Assembly (NCBI GenBank): GCA_016839165.1
Contig: CP069300.1
Span: 806,001-870,000, forward strand
Origin: Bradyrhizobium sp. PSBB068
Lineage (GTDB): Bacteria > Pseudomonadota > Alphaproteobacteria > Rhizobiales > Xanthobacteraceae
Length of the DNA: 64,000 nt
Reading direction: 5' to 3'
Part shown: in pieces, positions 12,950-20,490 of the stretch
How the letters are laid out: every line of letters starts with the position of its first letter
Numbering within the stretch: the first letter of the stretch is position 1
Made by a program: the position numbers and the translations under genes
The notes under the pieces: model-generated
The model's database searches: none
What the model saw: only the letters and a program-made list of their open reading frames with translations
Told to the model about the DNA's origin: nothing

Positions 12950-13846
12950 ATGATGCGGTTCGACCTGATCGACTTGCAGTTGTTCATTGCGGTTGCCGAT
13001 GCGCGAAGTATCACGCAGGGCGCGGTGCGCGCAAACCTTGCGCTGGCCTCTGCCAGCGAGCGGATCAAGGGCCTCGAGGAGGCGCTCGGCGTCGCACTGC
13101 TCAAGCGCGGCCGCCGCGGCGTCGAGCTGACGGCGGCGGGCGAGAGCCTGCTCGGCCATGCCCGCATCGTGATCCACAATGTCGAGTCGCTGCAAAGCGA
13201 TCTCGCCGCCTATGCCAGCGGGGTGCGCGCCAACGTGCTTCTGCTCGCCAACACCTCGGGTCTGTCGGAGCATCTGCCGCGCGCACTCGCGGCCTTCCTG
13301 CACGAACATCCCGATATCAGCGTCGATGTCGAGGAGCGCGAGAGCACCGATATCGCGACCGCGATCGCCAGCGGCGCCGCCGATCTCGGCTTCGCAGCCG
13401 AGCACGCGCTGCCCGACAGTGTCGAGCGCTTCCTGTTCAGCGAGGACCGCCTGATGCTGGTGGCGCCGCGGCGCAGCGATCTCGGCAATCGCCGCCAGAT
13501 CGACTTTCAGGAGGTGGTCGGGCGCGATTTCGTCGGCCTCACGGCGACGTCGGCGTTGCAGGTCCATATTTCCCGCCATGCGGCAAAGCTCGGTGCGCGG
13601 CTGCGCTTCCGTGCCCGTCTGCGCGGCTTCGACGCGATCTGCCAGATGGTTGCAGCCGATGTCGGCATCGCGGTGATTCCGGAAACCGCGGCCCGGCGCT
13701 GCGCGGCTTCGATGCCGATCACGACGATAAGGATTCGCGACGCCTGGGCCAATCGCCGGCTCACGATCTGCGCCCGCAGCTTCAAGGCGCTGCCGCGCGC
13801 CGCCAAACAGCTCGTGGAATATTTGCAGGCCGAAGCGCAGCGCTGA
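12950..13846 (+). CDS. LysR family transcriptional regulator
   Basis: The 298-residue protein has an N-terminal winged helix-turn-helix (residues 3-62, LIDLQLFIAVADARSITQGA with recognition helix SASERIKGLEEALG) and a C-terminal substrate-binding domain typical of LysR proteins (from about residue 92). Two ATG codons overlap at 12950 and 12953 behind a GGAACGG sequence. It diverges from the TSUP transporter, a standard arrangement for a LysR regulator and its target. A GST gene follows after 14 bases and may be co-transcribed. Confidence 0.93.
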   Translation: MMRFDLIDLQLFIAVADARSITQGAVRANLALASASERIKGLEEALGVALLKRGRRGVELTAAGESLLGHARIVIHNVESLQSDLAAYASGVRANVLLLANTSGLSEHLPRALAAFLHEHPDISVDVEERESTDIATAIASGAADLGFAAEHALPDSVERFLFSEDRLMLVAPRRSDLGNRRQIDFQEVVGRDFVGLTATSALQVHISRHAAKLGARLRFRARLRGFDAICQMVAADVGIAVIPETAARRCAASMPITTIRIRDAWANRRLTICARSFKALPRAAKQLVEYLQAEAQR

Positions 13847-13860
13847 TCAAGGAGAGTGCC

Positions 13861-14508
13861 ATGCTCACCGTCTGGGGCCGCCGCAGTTCGTTCAATGTGC
13901 AGAAGGTGATGTGGCTGATCGGCGAGCTCGAGCTGGCGCATCAGCATATCGATGCCGGCGGCGCGTTCGGCGGGCTCGATGCACCGGCCTTCCTGGCGAT
14001 GAACCCGCACGGCCGTGTGCCCGTCATCAGGGATGACGAGGCAACCGTCTGGGAATCCCACGCCATCCTGCGCTACCTCGCCGCGCGCTATGGCAACGGT
14101 CGCTTCTGGTCCGACGATCCCGTCGTCCGGGCGCGGGTCGACGGCTGGATGGACTGGTCGCAGACCGCGCTGCAGCCGGATTTTCTCGGCGGCGTGTTCT
14201 GGGGATTCTTCCGCACCCCTGAAGCGCAGCGCAATTGGCCGGCGATTGAGACGGCGCTCGCCCGCTGCGAGCAGCATTTCGCCAAGCTGGAACGCCTCCT
14301 TGAAAGCAACCCGTTCCTGCTCGGCGAGACATTGTCGTTCGCCGACATCACCGCAGGGACCTCGCTCTATCGCTATTTCGAGCTCGAGATCGCACGCCCG
14401 CCGTTGCCGGCCGTCGAGCGCTGGTATCGGAGGCTGCAACAGCGCCCGCCGTTTCGTGAGCACGTCATGCTTCCGTTCGAGGAGCTGCGCGGCCGGCTCG
14501 ATTATTAG
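13861..14508 (+). CDS. Glutathione S-transferase family protein
   Basis: The product has 215 residues. The N-terminal thioredoxin-like domain (1-80) has the active-site position in GRRSSFNVQKV and the conserved cis-Pro/glutathione-binding NPHGRVPVI and WESHAILRYLA motifs. The C-terminal helical domain (90-210) includes SFADITAGTSLYR, the family's N-capping box. It conjugates or reduces small electrophiles in the cytoplasm; the substrate is unknown. GGAGAG lies eight bases before the ATG. It follows the LysR gene closely and may form a two-gene unit. Confidence 0.9.
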   Translation: MLTVWGRRSSFNVQKVMWLIGELELAHQHIDAGGAFGGLDAPAFLAMNPHGRVPVIRDDEATVWESHAILRYLAARYGNGRFWSDDPVVRARVDGWMDWSQTALQPDFLGGVFWGFFRTPEAQRNWPAIETALARCEQHFAKLERLLESNPFLLGETLSFADITAGTSLYRYFELEIARPPLPAVERWYRRLQQRPPFREHVMLPFEELRGRLDY

Positions 14509-14510
14509 CG

Positions 14511-15479
14511 TTACTTCGCCGTCACCACGCCGGCGTCCTCGATCACCTTCGCCCATTTCCTGATGTCGGCAGCGATGAAGTCGCGGAAATGCTCCGGCGT
14601 GTCGCCGGCCAATGTCAGGCCCTGCTCGGCGAGCTTTGCCTTCACGGCCGGATCGGCCATCGCCTCGGTGGCGATCATGTTCAGCCTCGTGATAATCGCC
14701 GGCGGCGTTCCTGCGGGGGCGACCATGCCGTACCAGTTCTCGATGATCAGGTCGGGCATGCCGGCCTCCGTCGTGGTCGGCACGTCGGGCGCGGTCGGGG
14801 CGCGCTCGCGGCCCCCGAGCGCGATCGGCCGCAGCGTGCCCGCCTTGATCTGCGGCAGGATCACCGGCAGGTCGAGGAAGGTCATCTGCACCTGCCGACC
14901 CAGGAGATCGTTCACTGCCGGCGCCGCGCCGCGATAGGGCACGTGGACGATGTCGATCTTCGCCGTCAGCTTGAACAATTCGCAGGCCAGATGCGGCAGG
15001 CTGCCGGGGCCGGAGGAGGCGAAGTTGAGCTTGCCCGGCTGCGCCTTGGCGAGCGCGACCAGCTCGCTCATGTTCTTTGCCGGCACGTCGGTGGCGACGA
15101 CCAGCATTTCCGGCACGGTGGCGACCAGCGTCACCGGGGCGAGATCCTTCAGCGTATCGTAGGCGACCTTTTCCATGCTCGGGCTGATCGCGAGCGCGCC
15201 GGCGCTGGCGATCGCAACCGTGTAGCCGTCGGGCGCGGCCTTCGCGACCGCGTCGGTGCCGAGCACGCCGCCCTGGCCGGCGCGATTGTCGACGATGATC
15301 GGCTGCTTCACCAGTTCCGATATCTTCTGTCCGATCACCCGCGCGATGATGTCGTTCGGCCCACCCGGCGGGAACGGCACGATCAGCCGGATCGGCTTGG
15401 TCGGGAACTCCTGGGCCGAAGCTGCAATGGGCGTGAGAAGCAGGAGAACGGCTGCCAACAGCCTGCCGCAAATCGTCAT
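14511..15479 (-). CDS. Bug/TctC family periplasmic solute-binding protein
   Basis: The 322-residue mature-type binding protein starts with a signal peptide (MTICGRLLAAVLLLLTPIAA, cut after Ala-Gln). It then shows family hallmarks: FPTKPIRLIVPFPPGGPND, the VDNRAGQGG turn and YKTLK-like segments. Bug proteins bind carboxylates such as tricarboxylates, nicotinate or terephthalate and feed TctAB-type transporters. No TctA or TctB gene is nearby, so this is an orphan, as is common in this family. The ATG at 15479 is preceded by GGGGTGGG. Its end lies two bases from the convergent GST gene. Confidence 0.9.
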   Translation of the reverse strand: MTICGRLLAAVLLLLTPIAASAQEFPTKPIRLIVPFPPGGPNDIIARVIGQKISELVKQPIIVDNRAGQGGVLGTDAVAKAAPDGYTVAIASAGALAISPSMEKVAYDTLKDLAPVTLVATVPEMLVVATDVPAKNMSELVALAKAQPGKLNFASSGPGSLPHLACELFKLTAKIDIVHVPYRGAAPAVNDLLGRQVQMTFLDLPVILPQIKAGTLRPIALGGRERAPTAPDVPTTTEAGMPDLIIENWYGMVAPAGTPPAIITRLNMIATEAMADPAVKAKLAEQGLTLAGDTPEHFRDFIAADIRKWAKVIEDAGVVTAK

Positions 15480-15549
15480 GTGCGCCCACCCCTGACTTTT
15501 CTCGTTGCAGTCAGGATGTGCGCAGATCAATCGTCCGGCAACCCGAGAA

Positions 15550-16329
15550 TCAGGCGTTGAGCAGCTTCATCGCGGCTTCGTGCACGCGCGGATCGCCGGC
15601 TGCGATGATGCGGCCGCCGCCCTGCGCCGGCTTGCCGTCCCAGGTGGTGACGACGCCGCCGGCGCCGGTGACGATCGGGATCAGGCCGGCGATGTCGTAG
15701 GGCTTCAGCTCGGTCTCGATCACGAGGTCGAGATGGCCGGCCGCCAGCATGCAATAGGAGTAGCAGTCGCCGCCGTAGCGCGACAGCCGCGCCGCGTTTT
15801 CGACCCGGCCGAAGCGGGCGCGGTCATCCGGATTCATCAGAAGCGGGCTCGTGGTGAAGGTGGTCGCCTCCTTCAGCGAGGCGCAACGCCGCACCGAGAG
15901 CCGCCGTCCGCCCGACGGCCCGGAATAATTCGCCGAGCCGTTGTCGCCGGAGAAGCGCTCGCCGATATAGGGCTGGTGCATCATGCCGAATACCGGCGTA
16001 CCTTTGTGCAGCAGCGCGATCAGCGTGCCCCAGATCGGAAAACCGGCGATGAAGGACTTCGTGCCGTCGATCGGGTCGAGCACCCAGACATAGTCGGCGT
16101 CTTCGCGCTCATTGCCGAACTCCTCGCCGACGATGCCGTGCTGGGGGAAGTTCGCCTTGATCAGCCGTCGCATCACCGCTTCGGCGGCGCGGTCGGCTTC
16201 GGTGACCGGATCGAAATCGTTCGAACTCTTGTTGTCGACCGAAAGCGAGGTGCGGAAGAAGGGCAGGATGGTTTCGCCGGATGCGGTCGCGAGGCGGCCG
16301 ATGAAGGCGGTGAAGTCGATGACCGTCAC
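15550..16329 (-). CDS. hisN: Histidinol-phosphatase, inositol monophosphatase type
   Basis: The product has 259 residues and matches HisN, the alphaproteobacterial histidinol-phosphate phosphatase of histidine synthesis. The metal-binding motifs of the IMPase fold are present: GEE (IVGEEFG), DPIDGTKSF and, near the C-terminus, KPYDIAGLIPIV. It starts at a GTG codon (16329) with AGGGA eight bases upstream. The gene stands outside any his operon, which is usual for hisN in this group. An inositol-phosphatase role cannot be fully excluded. Confidence 0.9.
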   Translation of the reverse strand: MTVIDFTAFIGRLATASGETILPFFRTSLSVDNKSSNDFDPVTEADRAAEAVMRRLIKANFPQHGIVGEEFGNEREDADYVWVLDPIDGTKSFIAGFPIWGTLIALLHKGTPVFGMMHQPYIGERFSGDNGSANYSGPSGGRRLSVRRCASLKEATTFTTSPLLMNPDDRARFGRVENAARLSRYGGDCYSYCMLAAGHLDLVIETELKPYDIAGLIPIVTGAGGVVTTWDGKPAQGGGRIIAAGDPRVHEAAMKLLNA

Positions 16330-16660
16330 GGCTTGTCCCTGAAATGCGCAAAACGACGCGGTAGAGGTCGGATGCGTTCTTGCCTAGCTCAATCCAATGC
16401 TGTGCGCACGATTAACGCAGCGTTATCCCAGCCTGATGACCCGGTTTCGGACTTTCGATTTGGCTTCGGATTCGAAAGCCTCTCTGGCTGCTGGCCGGAT
16501 CACGAAGTCGCGAGTTCTGGTATACAAGCTATGCGCAAAGCGCCGTCTGACCGGGGTTTATCCCGTAAGTCTCTGATACTGAACAACAAAAATTTCCGGC
16601 GCGGGCCTGTGGCAAATGCGACAGCCTACTAACAAATACGCAGGAAATGTTTCGAAAGTT
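16330..16660. other. Gene-free region upstream of a candidate small RNA
   Basis: This is less GC-rich than its surroundings and contains no frame with protein character. It carries the presumed hisN promoter region. The short open frame on the minus strand (16558-16767) only overlaps the candidate small RNA and its promoter and is rejected. Confidence 0.5.
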
Positions 16661-16661
16661 C

Positions 16662-16690
16662 TTGCGTTTTGTGCAGCGCGGTCGCATATT
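16662..16690 (+). promoter_or_regulatory. Sigma-70-type promoter of the candidate small RNA
   Basis: TTGCGT (16662-16667) and CATATT (16685-16690) are spaced by exactly 17 bases. This is close to the alphaproteobacterial housekeeping consensus. A start near 16697 would place the first base just before the 5' hairpin of the RNA. Confidence 0.55.
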
Positions 16691-16696
16691 GTTGCG

Positions 16697-16785
16697 GTGC
16701 GGTAGCGCCTCGCGCTATCGCTGCCCTCCTTGGGCGTTTCCTCCCTAGACTTGGGCCGCTTGTTCATTCAAGCGGCCCTTTTTTC
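16697..16785 (+). ncRNA. Candidate trans-acting small RNA, about 90 nt
   Basis: A 5' hairpin (16701-16719, GGTAGCG-CCTCG-CGCTATC) is followed by an unpaired stretch with two CCTCC-type motifs (CCCTCCTTGGGCGTTTCCTC region, 16723-16745). A strong intrinsic terminator comes next: a ten-bp GGGCCGCTTG/CAAGCGGCCC stem (16753-16778) then six T. Exposed CCUCC motifs are the anti-ribosome-site signature of several alphaproteobacterial sRNA families. I cannot assign it to one of them. Start and end are estimates. Confidence 0.65.
16753..16784 (+). terminator. Rho-independent terminator of the small RNA
   Basis: A perfect ten-bp stem (16753-16762 and 16769-16778) with a six-base loop is followed by TTTTTT. 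The minus-strand gene that ends at 16903 is not served by it, since the T run is on the plus strand only. Confidence 0.9.
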
Positions 16786-16902
16786 TTGGTTCGACGACTT
16801 CCCGGCGTGAATGCGGAATCCAATTTCGCATCCGGTCACGCCACCAACTGAATTCCCCGTTCACGACTTCGTCGATCACCGCATGGCTAGTCGACGACGC
16901 AG

Positions 16903-17790
16903 CTACTCAGCAGCCGCCTGGAATGGGCCGAGATCTCCGAACGGAATCTTTGCGAGAGCATCGGCGAGTGTCGCGAAGTCGGCGGCCACCTGGGCGAAGC
17001 GCGGTCCGCGCTCACGGTGGCGCTCATCCATATAGACCGCGCGGTTGAGCTCGATCTGCACGGTGTGCAGGCCGCTCGCCGGGTTGCCGTAATGCTCGGT
17101 GATGAAACCGCCGGCATAGGGCTTGTTGCGGCCGATCGAATAGCCGAGCGAGCTCATGATCTCCTCGACGAGGTCGGGCAGCAGCGGCGCGCAGCTCGTG
17201 CCATAGCGGTCGCCGATCACGACGTCGGGCCGGCGCGGCTCGTCGCGCGACACGCCGATCGACGGCATCGAGTGGCAATCGACCACGATCACGGCGCCGA
17301 ACGCCTGGTGCGCCTTGTTGATCAGCCGGCGCAGCGCGCGGTGGTAGGGCTTGTACAGCACCTCGATCCGCCGCAGCGCGTCATCGACGTCGAGCCGCTC
17401 GCGGTAGATCTCCTGTCCGTCGCCGACCACGCGCGGGATGGTGCCGAGGCCGCCGGCGACCCGCATCGAGCGGGTGTTGGCGAAGCTCGGCAGCCGCCCG
17501 GTGAACATCCGCGGGTCGAGCTCATAGGGCTCGCGGTTCACGTCGACATAGGAGCGCGGGAAGTTGACCCGGACGATCGGAAAGCCGCGCTCGCTCACGC
17601 CGGCGATCAGCTCGTCCATGAAACTGTCTTCGGAGCGGCGCAGCGCCGCCACATCGATGCGCGATGCCTCGAGGAATTCGGCCGGGTAGACCGAGCCCGA
17701 ATGCGGGGAATTGAAGATGATCGGCGCGCGCCAGGCCTGCGGCTCAACGATCTCGAACGGGGGCGACAACTCGCCAGCAAATTCGGTCAT
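16903..17790 (-). CDS. N-formylglutamate amidohydrolase family protein
   Basis: The 295-residue protein matches the HutG-like N-formylglutamate deformylase family, which releases formate from N-formylglutamate at the end of a histidine-degradation route. Signature segments are IIFNSPHSGSVYP, the FPRSYVDVNRE motif with Arg and Asp, DCHSMPS with the metal-binding His, and LHTVQIELNRAVYMDE near the C-terminus. I chose the start MTEFAGE (17790) because homologues begin near there. A longer ATG start at 17871 (322 aa) remains possible; neither has a convincing ribosome site. No other hut gene is nearby. Confidence 0.88.
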   Translation of the reverse strand: MTEFAGELSPPFEIVEPQAWRAPIIFNSPHSGSVYPAEFLEASRIDVAALRRSEDSFMDELIAGVSERGFPIVRVNFPRSYVDVNREPYELDPRMFTGRLPSFANTRSMRVAGGLGTIPRVVGDGQEIYRERLDVDDALRRIEVLYKPYHRALRRLINKAHQAFGAVIVVDCHSMPSIGVSRDEPRRPDVVIGDRYGTSCAPLLPDLVEEIMSSLGYSIGRNKPYAGGFITEHYGNPASGLHTVQIELNRAVYMDERHRERGPRFAQVAADFATLADALAKIPFGDLGPFQAAAE

Positions 17791-18095
17791 TCCCTTGGCG
17801 CCGTCCCTTGCGTCCGCCTCGCCCCGCAAGAACTGGTTCTGCCGGAAAAGCGGAGATTTATGGGCAGGCATTGTCGGTAATCGCGATCATTCTGCCAAGT
17901 GAAAAGAGTGTGGCGCGCCCTGGAACGCGTCTTAAAAGCGGGAAATGCCGCTGATGGTTGATTCGACGCGTGGTTCGGTCCACAAATCGCTGGTGCGCAT
18001 TTGCCGCTGGCTTGACGCAAATTTCACCCGAAATTTACCGTCTGTCGGGCTTACTGTTCGGACTGCTCCTCCAGCCGGATTCGACGATTCCTGCC
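17791..18095. other. Intergenic region between divergent amidohydrolase and cpdR genes
   Basis: About 300 bases that would carry both promoters. If the longer amidohydrolase start at 17871 is used, the gap is only 224 bases. An open frame running into cpdR from 17958 has no protein character and is taken as leader. I see no clear operator or terminator. Confidence 0.4.
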
Positions 18096-18455
18096 ATGCC
18101 GAAAATACTTCTCGCCGAAGACGACACCGATATGCGCCGCTTCCTGGTCAAGGCGCTCGAAAATGCGGGATTCAAGGTCTCGCCGCACGACAACGGCATG
18201 TCGGCCTACCAGCGGCTGCGCGAGGAGCCGTTCGAAATGCTGCTGACCGACATCGTGATGCCCGAGATGGACGGCATCGAGCTGGCGCGCCGTGCCTCGG
18301 AACTCGATCCCGATATCAAGATCATGTTCATCACCGGCTTCGCCGCGGTGGCCCTCAATTCCGATTCGGAGGCGCCGAAAAACGCCAAGGTGTTGGCCAA
18401 GCCCGTGCACCTCAGGGAATTGGTCAGCGAAGTGAACAAGTTGCTGGCGGCCTGA
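18096..18455 (+). CDS. cpdR: Single-domain response regulator CpdR
   Basis: The 119-residue CheY-like receiver has the phosphoacceptor Asp52 (LLTDIVMPEMDG), the acidic pair in LLAEDDTDMRR, Thr in MFITGFAA and the conserved Lys in LAKPVHLRELV. The protein lacks an output domain. It matches CpdR of alphaproteobacteria, which in its unphosphorylated form primes ClpXP for cell-cycle protein turnover and is dephosphorylated/phosphorylated through the CckA-ChpT relay. The start at 18096 follows weak ribosome-site sequence. A tRNA gene follows 79 bases later. Confidence 0.93.
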   Translation: MPKILLAEDDTDMRRFLVKALENAGFKVSPHDNGMSAYQRLREEPFEMLLTDIVMPEMDGIELARRASELDPDIKIMFITGFAAVALNSDSEAPKNAKVLAKPVHLRELVSEVNKLLAA

Positions 18456-18534
18456 TTCGCCAAAAAACCTTCACTTTGCATCCTTGCCTGCCCCGCCGCG
18501 GTCCGTTATAGGGACCCGATCCAAACATGGCTTT

Positions 18535-18609
18535 GGGTGCGTAGCTCAGCGGGAGAGCACTACCTTGACATGGTAGGGGTCACAGGTTCGATCCCTGTCG
18601 CACCCACCA
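18535..18609 (+). tRNA. tRNA-Val (anticodon GAC)
   Basis: The 75-base gene folds as a complete cloverleaf. Acceptor stem GGGTGCG pairs with CGCACCC, discriminator A, and CCA is encoded. The D arm contains AGCTCAGCGGGAGAGC, the anticodon arm is CTACC-TTGACAT-GGTAG with GAC at the centre, and the T arm contains GGTTCGATCC. Confidence 0.98.
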
Positions 18610-19153
18610 CGCTTCGCCCTGACGGGCTTCGCGTGGCGCAGCCACGCCGGAGACCGCCAGAGCGAAGCGTGTCCGGCGTAGCTTGAACGCGAAGTGAAAG
18701 CGAAGACGGACGACCGCGCCGAAGCCCAAAGGGCGCAGGCGGGCCGTTGGCCGCGAGCTTCGGCTCGTCAAGCCACGCGTCGCGATGACGGTTCGGATGA
18801 GATACAGCTTCGCGTTCTCGCGACGTGGCGTGGCTGGATGCCTCGGTTGAGGACGAGCACTGCGCGTAGCGGGATAACGCAATCCCAGCCAAATTTAGGA
18901 AGCGCCCAGCTTGGTGTCGCAATTCGGCACCCGGCCGAACCGGCCGTGTAGTCCGCGCCAGAGGCCGGCGCATAGAATGTTCAGGAGCTTGCGCATCGAC
19001 TTTCCCCTCGACATCCGCATCGGTGATCCTGCTGATGTCGGTGACCGAAGGACAGAGCCAAATCTGGGCAGGCCTGCGCAGTTTCTAAGCAGGCCGCCCA
19101 CGCGGCCGCGCCGCGCGTGCCGGAAAATCTCATCAGATTCAGTTGCCGGTGCT
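18610..19153. other. Long leader/spacer between tRNA-Val and the guanidine locus
   Basis: More than 500 bases with no sizeable gene. The first 280 bases are the low-information tail often seen after tRNA genes; a minus-strand frame reading back into the tRNA yields the familiar artefact ending ATGIEPVTPTMSR. The later part contains one possible tiny gene (18895-18996, separate entry). There is no terminator with a T run after the tRNA that I can identify. Confidence 0.45.
18895..18996 (-). CDS. Possible small protein, 33 aa
   Basis: The ATG at 18996 is preceded by GAGGGGAAAG, a good ribosome site at eight bases. The peptide begins MRKLLNILCAGLWRGLHGRF, is basic at both ends with a short hydrophobic stretch, and ends in DTKLGAS. 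I do not recognise it. Its support is only the ribosome site and the compact, basic-hydrophobic make-up, so it may be chance. Confidence 0.3.
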   Translation of the reverse strand: MRKLLNILCAGLWRGLHGRFGRVPNCDTKLGAS

Positions 19154-19170
19154 TTGGCACGCCTCGTGCA
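19154..19170 (+). promoter_or_regulatory. Sigma-54 (RpoN)-type promoter ahead of the guanidine riboswitch
   Basis: TTGGCACGCCTCGTGCA has the -24 GG (19156-19157) and the -12 GC (19168-19169) separated by exactly ten bases. It differs from the TTGGCACG-N4-TTGCA consensus at one position (GTGCA). Transcription would start about 12 bases on, near 19181, directly before the riboswitch. This implies control by nitrogen status through NtrC, though I found no convincing NtrC box upstream. Confidence 0.72.
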
Positions 19171-19185
19171 TCAAAGGCGCTGAGT

Positions 19186-19292
19186 TGGCCGCTAGGGTTC
19201 CGATCTTGCCAGGCAAGATGCTGGTCCGAGAGCAGCCGCTTGCGGGGGAGACATCCCCGCAGGTGCACGGCGGGATAAAAGCCCGGGAGACC
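19186..19292 (+). promoter_or_regulatory. Guanidine-I (ykkC) riboswitch aptamer
   Basis: The conserved ykkC blocks are all present in order: CTAGGGTTCCG (19192-19202), an ATCTTGCC-A-GGCAAGAT hairpin, CTGGTCCGAGAGC (19221-19233), a GCGGGG/CCCCGC hairpin, and CACGGCGGGATAAAAGCCCG with the closing GGGAGA (19266-19290). The class binds free guanidinium and turns on export or degradation genes. The genes behind it here, an ABC importer and a carboxylase, fit a degradation role. Confidence 0.95.
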
Positions 19293-19301
19293 TCGTTAGC
19301 C

Positions 19302-19343
19302 AAGGGATTGGCGGAGCGATGGTCTTTTCGCCAGTCCCTTTTT
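19302..19343 (+). terminator. Riboswitch-controlled intrinsic terminator
   Basis: AAGGGATTGGCG (19302-19313) pairs along its whole length with CGCCAGTCCCTT (19329-19340), with one G-U wobble, and TTTTT closes the structure. It lies between the aptamer and the first gene (start 19370). Guanidine binding should favour read-through, as in other ykkC elements. Confidence 0.9.
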
Positions 19344-19369
19344 GTGAAGTTTCGCAAGAGGGATCGGCA

Positions 19370-20443
19370 ATGAACAAGTTCTCTTTCTTCCTTCGCTCTG
19401 TTGTCATCGGCTGCGCGGTCGTGCTCGCGGCGGCGCCCGCGGCCGAGGCGGCGCCGAAGAAAAGCTTCAAGGTCGCCTGGTCGATCTATGTCGGGTGGAT
19501 GCCGTGGGGCTATGCGGCCGACACCGGCATCGTCAAGAAATGGGCCGACAAATACGGCATCACGATCGAGGTCAAGCAGTTCAACGACTACGTCGAGTCG
19601 ATCAATCAGTATACCGCCGGCGGCTATGATGCCGTCACCATCACCAACATGGATGCGCTGTCGATTCCGGCAGCCGGCGGCGTCGACACCACAGCGGTCG
19701 TGATGGGTGACTTCTCCAACGGCAACGACGCGGTGATCCTCAAGAACAAGTCGGACCTCGCCGCGATCAAGGGCCAGACCGTCAACCTGGTTGAATTCTC
19801 GGTGTCGCATTATCTGCTGGCGCGGGCACTCGAGACCTCCAAGCTGAGCGAGAAGGACGTCAAGGTCGTCAACACCTCCGACGCCGATATCGCCGCCGCC
19901 TACAAGACCCCTGACGTCAATGCGGTCGTGACCTGGAATCCGATCGTGACCGAAATCCTCGGCTCGCCCGATGCCAGGAAGGTTTTCGACTCCTCGCAGA
20001 TCCCCGGCGAGATCATGGATCTGATGGTGGTGAACACCGCGGTTGCCAAGGACAATCCGGATTTCGCCAAGGCGCTGGTCGGCATCTGGTACGAGACGCT
20101 GTCCAGGATGACCGCCAACGATCCCGCCGCGAAGGCTGCCAAGGAGGCGATGGCCAAGGCCTCCGGCACCGACCTCGCCGGTTTCGACAGCCAGCTCTCG
20201 ACCACAAAACTGTTCGACAAGGCAACCGACGCCGAAGCTTTTACGCGCAGCAAGACGATCGGGACGACGATGGACCGGGTCCGTAAATTCCTGTTCGAAA
20301 AGGACCTGCTCGGCAAGGGCGCGAAGTCGGCCGACGCCGTCGGCATCGAGCTCGCCGACAAGTCGGTGCTCGGCGACAAGTCGAACGTCAAGCTGCGCTT
20401 CGACCCGACCTTCATGGACGAAGCCGCCAAGGGCAAGCTCTGA
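19370..20443 (+). CDS. ABC transporter periplasmic binding protein, guanidine locus
   Basis: The 357-residue protein has a signal peptide (MNKFSFFLRSVVIGCAVVLA, cut near Ala-Glu-Ala-Ala) and then a TauA/SsuA-like bilobed fold, with KVAWSIYVGWMPWGYAADTG near the start. It is the type usually annotated as a urea or taurine binding protein, but the guanidine riboswitch points to guanidine or guanylurea as ligand. The start at 19370 is preceded by AGAGGGA. An upstream ATG at 19319 lies in the terminator and is rejected. It is first in a seven-gene-long collinear unit with the permease, ATPase and enzymes. Confidence 0.9.
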   Translation: MNKFSFFLRSVVIGCAVVLAAAPAAEAAPKKSFKVAWSIYVGWMPWGYAADTGIVKKWADKYGITIEVKQFNDYVESINQYTAGGYDAVTITNMDALSIPAAGGVDTTAVVMGDFSNGNDAVILKNKSDLAAIKGQTVNLVEFSVSHYLLARALETSKLSEKDVKVVNTSDADIAAAYKTPDVNAVVTWNPIVTEILGSPDARKVFDSSQIPGEIMDLMVVNTAVAKDNPDFAKALVGIWYETLSRMTANDPAAKAAKEAMAKASGTDLAGFDSQLSTTKLFDKATDAEAFTRSKTIGTTMDRVRKFLFEKDLLGKGAKSADAVGIELADKSVLGDKSNVKLRFDPTFMDEAAKGKL

Positions 20444-20490
20444 GGGCAGGCCCTGACGCCACGGCGCGATCCCCAAAGCAGGAGCCGACG

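Noticed and set aside
13507..15489. 660-codon minus-strand frame
   Set aside because: It crosses the LysR, GST and Bug genes out of frame and has no family features.
18560..18973. 137-codon minus-strand frame ending ATGIEPVTPTMSR
   Set aside because: This well-known artefact comes from reading through the complement of a tRNA gene.
18900..19150. NtrC-binding site search upstream of the sigma-54 promoter
   Set aside because: GGTG...CACC pairs near 18912 have the wrong inner order compared with GCAC-N5-GTGC type boxes.
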